From an uncultured Eubacteriales bacterium (GTDB lineage Bacteria > Bacillota > Clostridia > Lachnospirales > Lachnospiraceae), in NCBI GenBank assembly GCA_900545455.1, contig UQZF01000056.1, positions 1 to 14,054 of the forward strand: a stretch of DNA of 14,054 nt, in the 5' to 3' direction. The notes beneath the pieces were generated by a model. The model made no database searches. It saw only the letters and a list, made by a program, of their open reading frames with translations, and was not told the DNA's origin. The stretch's first letter is position 1. Each line of letters starts with the position of its first letter. Position numbers and translations under genes: made by a program. Shown here in pieces: positions 7,886 to 14,054 of this stretch.

Positions 7886-8650
7886 ATGGAAAATAACAGA
7901 CCATTAAACAATGATATTATCATAGAAGTTAATAATGTATCCCGCTGCTTCAACCTTGCAAGGGAGAGAGTAGACAGCCTCAAGGAGTATGTTGTCCGCA
8001 AGCTTAAAGGCAACATACATTTTGACGAGTTCTGGGCGCTGAGGGATGTGAGCTTCACGGTAAAAAGAGGTGAGTCCATCGGACTTATGGGACTTAACGG
8101 AAGCGGCAAGAGCACAATGTTAAAGGTCATAGCGGGCGTTTTAAAGCCTACTGACGGAAACGTGAAAGTCTACGGCGATGTCGCGCCTCTCATCGAGCTC
8201 GGAGCGGGCTTTGACTCGGATCTGACCGCGAGGGAGAACATCTTCCTAAACGGAGCACTTTTGGGGCATCCGAGGTCATTTATGAGGGAAGTGTACGACG
8301 AGATAGTCGATTTTGCGGAGCTTCAAGATTTCATGGACGTTCCCGTCAAGAATTTTTCGTCGGGTATGACATCGAGACTTGCATTTTCAATCGCGACGAT
8401 AGGAAAGCCAGACATACTGATTGTGGACGAGGTGCTCGCGGTCGGAGATTCTAAGTTCCAGCAGAAATGTATAGACAGAATAGAAGAAATGATGCGGATG
8501 GGAACGACGGTTCTTTTCGTGTCGCACAGTATAGAGCAGGTCAGAATGGTCTGCGGGAAGGTCGTATGGCTTGAGCACGGTAAGCTCAGAGCCTATGGCG
8601 ATACTGAGGAGATTTGTGCTCAGTACGAGGAGCTGTATGGAGGAAAATAG
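7886..8650 (+). CDS. ABC transporter ATP-binding protein, polysaccharide/teichoic acid export (Wzt/TagH-like)
   Basis: This 254-residue nucleotide-binding subunit partners the preceding permease. Motifs in order are Walker A GLNGSGKST (69-77), a Q-loop-region segment IELGAGFD (103-110) typical of polysaccharide exporters, TARENIFLNG (114-123), the signature FSSGM (157-161), Walker B ILIVDE (177-182) with D181 and E182, AVGD (185-188), and the switch His in VSHS (212-215, H214). The protein ends shortly after the nucleotide-binding domain (ELYGGK). It therefore lacks the C-terminal carbohydrate-binding domain of long Wzt proteins that recognise capped O-antigen, and resembles short KpsT-like ATPases. 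The ribosome site is weak: only TAAAG directly before the ATG, and GGAG at 7868-7871 is 14 nt away. Translation may depend on coupling. Confidence 0.93.
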   Translation: MENNRPLNNDIIIEVNNVSRCFNLARERVDSLKEYVVRKLKGNIHFDEFWALRDVSFTVKRGESIGLMGLNGSGKSTMLKVIAGVLKPTDGNVKVYGDVAPLIELGAGFDSDLTARENIFLNGALLGHPRSFMREVYDEIVDFAELQDFMDVPVKNFSSGMTSRLAFSIATIGKPDILIVDEVLAVGDSKFQQKCIDRIEEMMRMGTTVLFVSHSIEQVRMVCGKVVWLEHGKLRAYGDTEEICAQYEELYGGK

Positions 8651-8668
8651 CGAAGGGAGGGATTTCGT

Positions 8669-8872
8669 ATGAAATATGTAAAAAGAATAGTGCTCGCGGC
8701 AGTCTATATTGCATTTTCATATTTTTATGCGCTCCTTCCGAAGTTTCATATAAAGGGCGGGTTCGGCGTGAGTGTGAGCCCGTTTAATTTAGAAACATTT
8801 ATCATGATGCTTTTTATCGGAATATATCTGACGGCGTTCTGGATTATAATCAACAGGCTGTTCAGAAACTAG
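8669..8872 (+). CDS. Small two-helix membrane protein, unknown function
   Basis: I do not recognise this 67-residue protein. It has a basic start (K2, K5, R6), a hydrophobic aromatic helix at about 7-24, a short loop KFHIKGGFGVSVSP (25-38), a second helix at about 44-63 and a basic end (R64, R66). It looks like a real gene: GGGAGG (8655-8660) lies 8 nt before the ATG, it fits snugly between the exporter ATPase (18 nt) and the glycosyltransferase (10 nt), and its stop is built into the next gene's ribosome site. Its position suggests a role with the exporter or in holding the glycosyltransferase at the membrane; that is inference only. No catalytic motif is visible. Confidence is high that it is translated and low on function. 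Confidence 0.75.
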   Translation: MKYVKRIVLAAVYIAFSYFYALLPKFHIKGGFGVSVSPFNLETFIMMLFIGIYLTAFWIIINRLFRN

Positions 8873-8876
8873 GAGG
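8870..8876 (+). promoter_or_regulatory. TAGGAGG stop/ribosome-site fusion before a TTG start
   Basis: The TAG stop of the small membrane protein shares two bases with a perfect AGGAGG ribosome site, 6 nt before TTG 8883. This identifies TTG as the start of the large glycosyltransferase. Ribosomes ending the small gene would stop on the site, which suggests translational coupling. Confidence 0.75.
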
Positions 8877-8882
8877 CATGGC

Positions 8883-11372
8883 TTGGACAAGTTCATATTT
8901 GTATATGATAAAAGAATAGATTTGAGAGACAGCAACAGGCTTATCATCCGTGCAGGCTCATGTAGGAAATACATGAAGGATGTTAAGGCTGTTTCCTACG
9001 TTAATGGAATTGAGACAGAGGTGGAGATTGTGGAAAACCCGCACACGCCTCTGCTTTTTGTGTATAAAAATGCCGAACCCGAGTTCGACGGTGAATACAA
9101 TCTCTGTGTAAGACTTCCTAAGAATGTAAAAAATGTAAAGATTATACTCAAAAAAGATACCTACCCTTCGGGAGTCGAGGAGATAAACATCCCATCGTCA
9201 CAGCTTGAGTATCTGAAGGCTCATATCGGGATTAACCTTATCGGCGTTCAGGCTGACGAAAAGAATAAGAACATCAAGGTCACGGGCTGGGCTGAGTCGG
9301 CGGGCAAGCCGAAGCTTCGTGTATTCGCGGGCAGCAGGGAGCTTGAGGTTAAGGAGAATTCCTTCACAAGACCTGATATGGTAAGCCGTTACCTTGACGG
9401 TGAGCTTAACGAAAGCTGCGGCTTCGAGCTGACGGTTGAGGACAATGGCGCAAGAGCCATAAAAATCACGTCAGAGGAGAATGGACGAAGGGGAAGCGTA
9501 AGAGTTGTTGTCAACCGCCCGTCATCGGAGAAGGAAAAGCACAGCGTAAGGCTTGCTGAGGACAAGCGCAACGACTATATAGCGAGGGCAAGGCGTTACA
9601 TCGCAATGTACGGAATGAAGCGCTTTGTCGAGAAGGCGACACTGAAGATGGCGAGGAAGCTTACGGGCAGGGACATAAAGGATGCGACAAACGAGTACTA
9701 TAAAAAAATCAATCCCGATGAGGCTCGGCTTGCTGAGCAGAGAAGCTATAAATTTGCCGAAAAGTATAAGTTTTCGATATTGATTCCCGTGTACAGACCT
9801 GATATAAAGTTCTTTACATTGATGCTCGACTCGATTGCAGCGCAGACCTACGGCAACTGGCAGGTCTGCTTGGCAGACGGAGGCGGAGAAGGATACACGG
9901 TTGAGGACACGGTTAAGCCGTACATCGAAAAATACGGCACCGACAAGGTAAAGTATGTAAAGCTTGAGAATAATCTAGGAATCGCGGAGAACACCAACGC
10001 CGCAATGCGCATGGCAGACGGCGATTTCATCGTGTTCGGCGACCACGACGACGAGCTTCACCCGACGGCACTTTTTGAGTGCATGAGGGAGCTTGAGAGG
10101 TATCCGCAGGCAGATTTCATATACACCGACGAGGACAAGATAATAGAGGCGACGGGGCGCCATACGGAGGCGCACTTCAAGTCCGACCTCAATATGGAGC
10201 TTCTTCGCTGCAACAATTATATCTGCCATCTTTCCGTTGTGAAAAAGAGCCTTGCCGACAAGGTCGGGGGGCTTGACACGCGCTATAATGGCTCACAGGA
10301 CCACGACTATATATTAAGATGTGTGGAAAAGGCAGAGTGCGTGCGCCACATACCGAGGATACTCTACCACTGGAGAATCAACGATAATTCGACAGCCAAG
10401 AGCGCATCGACAAAGACATACGCCAACACTGCGGGAGTTGAGGCTGTTGCGGCGCATCTTAACAGAATCGGCATTGAGGGCGAGGTAAGGAACGGTATAG
10501 CGCCGGGCTTCTACGATATACGCTATAAGCTTAACGCGGAGCCGCTCATATCGGTTATAATACCAAATAAAGACCATTTGGACGACCTGACGCGCTGCCT
10601 CGATTCGATGGAGAATATCAACAATTACCGCAATGTCGAGTACATCGTGGTTGAGAACAACAGCGTGCTTGATGAGACCTTTGAGGGCTATAAGGAGCTT
10701 GAAAAAAAGTATGGCGACAGGTTTAAGCTGGTAAAGTGGGGCGGAATATTCAACTATTCCGCAATTAACAATTTCGGCGCAAGGTATGCGAAGGGCAAGT
10801 ATATTTTACTTCTCAATAATGATACATCCGTGATTGAGCCCGACAGTATAAGGTGCATGCTTGCACAGTGTCAGAGGGCTGAGGTCGGTATTGTAGGAGC
10901 TAAGCTTCTCTATGATGACGACACGGTTCAGCACGCGGGAGTCATTTTAGGCTATCAGGGGGTTGCGGGACATGCGTTTGTCGGAATAGGCGATAAAGTG
11001 TACGGATATTTTGCGAGGGCGGTGCTCTCGCAGGAGCTCTCCGCGGTTACGGCTGCGTGCCTTCTCACAAAGAGAACGGTATTCGACGAGGTCGGAGGGC
11101 TTGATGAGAGCTTCGAGGTTGCATTCAACGATATTGATTACTGCATGAAGGTGAGAGCGGCAGGCTACAAGATTATATATGAGCCGCACGCAAAGCTTCA
11201 CCACTACGAGTACAAGTCGAGGGGTGCCGAGGACACGGGAAAGAAGCAGGAGCGCTTCGGCGGTGAGATAATGCACTTTATAGACAAATGGAGAGACGCG
11301 CTTATCGCGGGTGATATGTACTACAATCCTAATCTTGAGCTTGTGGGAGAGCTGTACACCATAAAGAAGTAG
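8883..11372 (+). CDS. Two-domain GT2 family glycosyltransferase (RfbC-like) with N-terminal non-catalytic region
   Basis: This 829-residue cytoplasmic enzyme has three parts. Residues 1-215 are rich in short beta strands with no catalytic motif; IKVTGWAE (131-138) and the FTRPDMVSRYLDG stretch (161-173) suggest a sandwich domain. A basic helical linker (about 228-262) follows. GT-A domain 1 (about 296-545) shows FSILIPVY (297-304), the metal site D387-H-D-D390, IYTDED (413-418) and GSQDHDYILR (470-479) followed by HIPRILYHWR (489-498). GT-A domain 2 (about 552-800) shows PLISVIIPN (554-562), VVENNS (589-594), LLNNDT (643-648), FNDIDYC (748-754) and HHYEYKSRG (773-781). Both domains keep their key residues, so two transfers per protein are plausible, probably of rhamnose given the rml genes. 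The start is TTG at 8883: AGGAGG (8871-8876) is 6 nt upstream, while the ATG at 8878 is out of frame and too close to it. Confidence 0.9.
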   Translation: MDKFIFVYDKRIDLRDSNRLIIRAGSCRKYMKDVKAVSYVNGIETEVEIVENPHTPLLFVYKNAEPEFDGEYNLCVRLPKNVKNVKIILKKDTYPSGVEEINIPSSQLEYLKAHIGINLIGVQADEKNKNIKVTGWAESAGKPKLRVFAGSRELEVKENSFTRPDMVSRYLDGELNESCGFELTVEDNGARAIKITSEENGRRGSVRVVVNRPSSEKEKHSVRLAEDKRNDYIARARRYIAMYGMKRFVEKATLKMARKLTGRDIKDATNEYYKKINPDEARLAEQRSYKFAEKYKFSILIPVYRPDIKFFTLMLDSIAAQTYGNWQVCLADGGGEGYTVEDTVKPYIEKYGTDKVKYVKLENNLGIAENTNAAMRMADGDFIVFGDHDDELHPTALFECMRELERYPQADFIYTDEDKIIEATGRHTEAHFKSDLNMELLRCNNYICHLSVVKKSLADKVGGLDTRYNGSQDHDYILRCVEKAECVRHIPRILYHWRINDNSTAKSASTKTYANTAGVEAVAAHLNRIGIEGEVRNGIAPGFYDIRYKLNAEPLISVIIPNKDHLDDLTRCLDSMENINNYRNVEYIVVENNSVLDETFEGYKELEKKYGDRFKLVKWGGIFNYSAINNFGARYAKGKYILLLNNDTSVIEPDSIRCMLAQCQRAEVGIVGAKLLYDDDTVQHAGVILGYQGVAGHAFVGIGDKVYGYFARAVLSQELSAVTAACLLTKRTVFDEVGGLDESFEVAFNDIDYCMKVRAAGYKIIYEPHAKLHHYEYKSRGAEDTGKKQERFGGEIMHFIDKWRDALIAGDMYYNPNLELVGELYTIKK

Positions 11373-11376
11373 GAGG
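11370..11376 (+). promoter_or_regulatory. TAGGAGG stop/ribosome-site fusion before pyrC
   Basis: The TAG stop of the glycosyltransferase overlaps a perfect AGGAGG, 6 nt before the pyrC ATG. It is the same seven-base arrangement as at 8870, so pyrC translation is probably coupled to the glycosyltransferase. Confidence 0.75.
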
Positions 11377-11382
11377 TATATT

Positions 11383-12663
11383 ATGATTTTCATAAAGAAC
11401 GGCAGGGTAGTTGACGCGGTGAGAAGGGTTGATGAGGTTATGGATGTTCTCGTCGATGACGGCGTGATTGTGGCGACGGGAGACAGGGCGAATGAGCTCT
11501 TTGACGGCGAAAAGAGTGGAGCGCAGGTAATCGATGCTACAGGTCTTGTCGTAGCTCCGGGGCTTGTGGACACACATGTGCATTTCCGCGATCCCGGCTT
11601 TACCTACAAGGAGGACATCATCACGGGTGCCGCCGCTGCCGCGCGGGGCGGATTTACGACGGTCGTGTGCATGGCTAATACCAAGCCGCCTGTGGATAAT
11701 GTGGATACACTCGAATATATTTTACAAAAAGGTGGACAGACGGGCATTCATGTCCTTTCCGCGGCAACCGTGACAAAGGGGCTTGCGGGAAAGGAGCTCG
11801 TCGATATGGAGGCGCTTGCAAATGCGGGTGCCGCAGGCTTTACGGACGACGGAATCCCGATTATGGACGAGCATGTTCTTGTTGAGGCGATGAATGAGGC
11901 GAGGAGGCTTAATCTTCCGATAAGTCTCCACGAGGAAGATCCCGAGTTCATAGCGGCTCCGGGAGTGCATCAGGGAGAGGTCTCCGAAAAAATCGGCTAC
12001 GGCGGAGCTTCAAGAACCGCTGAGGATGTCATGGTTGCAAGGGACTGTGCGCTTGCGCTTCACACGGGAGCGTCTGTGTGCATACAGCATATAAGCTCAA
12101 AGAATGCGGTCGAGTATGTGAGAACGGCAAAGAAGCTGGGAGCCGACGTCCACGCGGAGGCGACACCGCATCACTTTACACTCACGGATAAGGCGGTGCT
12201 TGAGTACGGCACGCTTGCGAGAATGAACCCTCCCGTCAGAACCGAGGAGGACAGATTAAAGATAATCGAGGGACTCTGCGACGGCACGATAGACATGATT
12301 GTGACCGACCACGCACCACACAGCGCGGAGGAGAAGGCAAGACCTATGGAGAGCGCACCGAGCGGAATCACGGGGCTTGAGACCTCACTCGGGCTCGGAA
12401 TCAAGTCGCTTGTCGAGCCGGGACATCTCTCGCTCATGAAGCTCATGGAGTGTATGAGCAAAAATCCGATGGAGTTCTATAGAAGAAAGCCCGTAAGCAT
12501 AGCGGAGGGCAATCCTGCCGATATAGTCATATTCGGTGAGAAGGAAAAGTGGGTTGTAGACCATTTCGCTTCTAAAGCGACGAACAGCCCGTTCCTTGGC
12601 TGGGAGCTGCCCGGAAAGGTGCATTATACCATCTGTGCAGGGAAAATAGTTTACAGCGCATAA
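11383..12663 (+). CDS. pyrC: Dihydroorotase (class I)
   Basis: PyrC closes N-carbamoyl-L-aspartate to dihydroorotate, the third step of de novo pyrimidine synthesis. The 426-residue protein matches the usual class I length. The amidohydrolase metal site is visible: H65 and H67 in THVHFRDPG, the D155-D156 region in FTDDGIP (153-159), H183 in SLHEED, H236 in IQHIS and D309 in TDHAPH. ANTKPPVDN (98-106) and PSGITGLETSL (326-336) are further signatures, and the sealing strand KIVYSA ends the protein. All ligands are present, so it should be active rather than an allantoinase-like relative, though that cannot be fully excluded. AGGAGG (11371-11376) overlaps the stop of the previous gene, 6 nt before the ATG, implying coupled translation. 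No other pyr gene is in the window; its neighbours are two glycosyltransferases. Confidence 0.94.
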   Translation: MIFIKNGRVVDAVRRVDEVMDVLVDDGVIVATGDRANELFDGEKSGAQVIDATGLVVAPGLVDTHVHFRDPGFTYKEDIITGAAAAARGGFTTVVCMANTKPPVDNVDTLEYILQKGGQTGIHVLSAATVTKGLAGKELVDMEALANAGAAGFTDDGIPIMDEHVLVEAMNEARRLNLPISLHEEDPEFIAAPGVHQGEVSEKIGYGGASRTAEDVMVARDCALALHTGASVCIQHISSKNAVEYVRTAKKLGADVHAEATPHHFTLTDKAVLEYGTLARMNPPVRTEEDRLKIIEGLCDGTIDMIVTDHAPHSAEEKARPMESAPSGITGLETSLGLGIKSLVEPGHLSLMKLMECMSKNPMEFYRRKPVSIAEGNPADIVIFGEKEKWVVDHFASKATNSPFLGWELPGKVHYTICAGKIVYSA

Positions 12664-12685
12664 AGACAAGCAAAGGAGGCAGGGT

Positions 12686-14054
12686 ATGATAAGTCATGTA
12701 CTTACGGTGTATAAAAACAGCGGATTTAAGCCTGCGGTTAAGACTGCCCTGCATGACATGAGGGAGGGCTCGGCAAAAAAGGCTCAGAGAAGCTTTTATA
12801 TGCGGAGCCTTTTTTCGCAGGAGCAGAAGGAAAATACGCATGTGTTCGGCTACCGTATTGTGAAGTCCGACGGCGTGAGCCTGCACGGTGACCTGATGTG
12901 CGAGCTTTCGCAGGCTGTGGCGGGGAAGAATCCCGCATTTGTATATATGGATGAGCTTCGGGACGGCTGGCTTTTGTACAAGCCTGATTTCGCACCCGAC
13001 AATCTCGCGTCGCAGAACTATATCGGCAACTGCGTGGCGGTCAGGGAGGATGTGCTCGATGAGAGAGCGCTCGCACTTGCAGGTGAGAGCACGCTGTGGA
13101 ATTTTAACAGATATATCTGTGAAAAATGTACACAGGATGAAATCTGCCATATAAGCAGGGCACTTTTTGAGGATACTGACAGAGGGGACGAAGCGGCGGA
13201 TGCCATACAGGCGCATGGTGAAGAATCCGAGCATGTTAATACAGAGGATGAGAAGCCTCTTGTATCAATAATAATACCTAATTATGAACACACGGAGGAT
13301 TTAAGGCGCTGTGTGGATTCGATTTTTGAGATAAACAGCTACGAAAATTTTGAGATAATAATTGTGGAGAACAACAGCAAGGCTGATGATATATTTGCCT
13401 ATTACGGGGAGCTTCAGGAGAAGCATCCCGACAAGGTGCGCGTCATAAAATGGGACGGAGCCTTTAACTATTCGGCAATCAACAATTACGGCGCGGCACA
13501 GGCAAAGGGAGATCTTCTTCTTCTTTTAAACAACGACACGAAGATAATTGAGCCGGGCTCGATTGGAAGGATGGCTTGGTACGCCATGCGCGGCAATACT
13601 GGGGCTGTCGGTGCCTGTCTTTTGTACGAGGATAAGACAATCCAGCATTCGGGCGTTATAGTGGGTATCGGACCTGACAGGACGGCGGTTCACCCTAATG
13701 CGGGTGTGTCCGTAATCGAGAGAGGCTACAGGGACAGCATACACCATGTGCAGAACTACTCGGCGGTGACGGGCGCGTGCCTCATGGTAAGGAGAGCACT
13801 CTACGAGGAGCTTGGCGGTCTTGATGAGGAGCTCGCGGTCGCTTACAATGACGTGGATTTCTGCCTGAGACTCAGACAGAGAGGCCTGTTAAATGTCTAT
13901 GTGCCGGGGGCGATGCTCTATCACTACGAGTCGAGGTCGAGAGGCTACGACGACAAGGGCGAGAGACACGCAAGGTTTCTCAGGGAATCGGCAATGTTCC
14001 GCGACAGATGGCAGGCGTACATTGATGACGGGGACAGATATTACAATTCCAATC
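12686..14054 (+). CDS. GT2 family glycosyltransferase with degenerate first GT-A domain (3' end beyond window)
   Basis: This frame stays open for 456 codons to the window edge without a stop. AAAGGAGG (12672-12679) is 6 nt before the ATG. Residues 189-456 form a complete-looking GT-A domain like domain 2 of the upstream enzyme: PLVSIIIPN (191-199), IVENNS (226-231), FNYSAINN (260-267), LLNNDT (280-285), YNDVDFC (387-393) and YHYESRSRG (412-420). Residues 1-165 look like a shortened first GT-A domain. They keep KPDFAPDNLASQNYIGN (99-115) and an ICHISRALF segment (153-161). However, they lack the initial SIIIPVY nucleotide-binding half, have KSDG (60-63) where the paralog has DHDD, and GESTLWNF (133-140) where it has GSQDHDYI. 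An acidic linker (163-190) follows. The protein probably performs one transfer only. The sugar is unknown; rhamnose is a guess from context. Confidence 0.88.
   Translation, partial: MISHVLTVYKNSGFKPAVKTALHDMREGSAKKAQRSFYMRSLFSQEQKENTHVFGYRIVKSDGVSLHGDLMCELSQAVAGKNPAFVYMDELRDGWLLYKPDFAPDNLASQNYIGNCVAVREDVLDERALALAGESTLWNFNRYICEKCTQDEICHISRALFEDTDRGDEAADAIQAHGEESEHVNTEDEKPLVSIIIPNYEHTEDLRRCVDSIFEINSYENFEIIIVENNSKADDIFAYYGELQEKHPDKVRVIKWDGAFNYSAINNYGAAQAKGDLLLLLNNDTKIIEPGSIGRMAWYAMRGNTGAVGACLLYEDKTIQHSGVIVGIGPDRTAVHPNAGVSVIERGYRDSIHHVQNYSAVTGACLMVRRALYEELGGLDEELAVAYNDVDFCLRLRQRGLLNVYVPGAMLYHYESRSRGYDDKGERHARFLRESAMFRDRWQAYIDDGDRYYNSN

Noticed and set aside
8878..8919. ATG-started 13-codon frame before the large glycosyltransferase as a leader peptide
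   Set aside because: The ATG is one base from the AGGAGG, too close for initiation. There is no run of regulatory codons and no attenuator-like hairpin.
10947..11573. Minus-strand open frame of 208 codons
   Set aside because: It lies opposite the end of the large glycosyltransferase and the start of pyrC, both of which have clear family motifs. It has no recognisable domain and probably exists because the G/C-rich codons opposite contain few antisense stops.
12572..13234. Minus-strand open frame of 220 codons
   Set aside because: It overlaps the end of pyrC and the start of the last glycosyltransferase. The + strand there carries family motifs and a good ribosome site, while the minus-strand product is rich in Arg, Ser, Leu and Cys with no motif.

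Overview
The window reads as a continuous stretch of one cell-surface polysaccharide locus from a low-to-mid GC Gram-positive bacterium. A Lachnospiraceae-like Clostridia member is the best guess. This rests on strong AGGAGG-type ribosome sites, an LCP (LytR-CpsA-Psr) wall ligase, a DUF2142 membrane protein and RfbC-like two-domain GT2 enzymes. The taxon is inferred; nothing in the sequence names it. All thirteen genes lie on the + strand. Gaps are 10 to 62 nt, and I see no convincing promoter or terminator, so the window looks like the interior of one long operon that continues past both edges.

Layout. 1-263: C-terminal end of a polyprenyl-phosphate sugar-1-phosphate transferase (WcaJ/WbaP family), which would start the lipid-linked chain. 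310-1428: LCP phosphotransferase, which would attach the finished polymer to peptidoglycan. 1463-3457: large DUF2142 membrane protein. 3493-7044: complete dTDP-L-rhamnose set in the order rfbD-rfbB-rfbA-rfbC. 7063-8650: ABC-2 permease and ATPase of the polysaccharide/teichoic acid exporter type. 8669-8872: unrecognised 67-residue two-helix membrane protein. 8883-11372: 829-residue glycosyltransferase with two GT-A domains behind a non-catalytic N-terminal region. 11383-12663: dihydroorotase (pyrC), a pyrimidine gene sitting inside the glycan operon. 12686-14054: a second glycosyltransferase, cut by the window edge, whose first GT-A domain is a shortened remnant.

How they fit together (inference). 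The sugar transferase primes undecaprenyl phosphate. RfbA, B, C and D make dTDP-L-rhamnose. The GT2 enzymes extend a rhamnose-containing chain on the cytoplasmic face. The ABC pair flips it, the DUF2142 protein may modify it outside, and the LCP enzyme anchors it to the wall. PyrC makes a precursor of the pyrimidine nucleotides that activate the sugars.

No RNA genes, CRISPR arrays, insertion sequences or attachment sites were seen, and no gene-free stretch exceeds 62 nt. The most unusual points are the degenerate GT-A domain in the last gene, pyrC lying between two paralogous glycosyltransferases, a 12-nt (4-codon) tandem repeat that continues the rfbB frame past its stop, and the small membrane protein next to the exporter.
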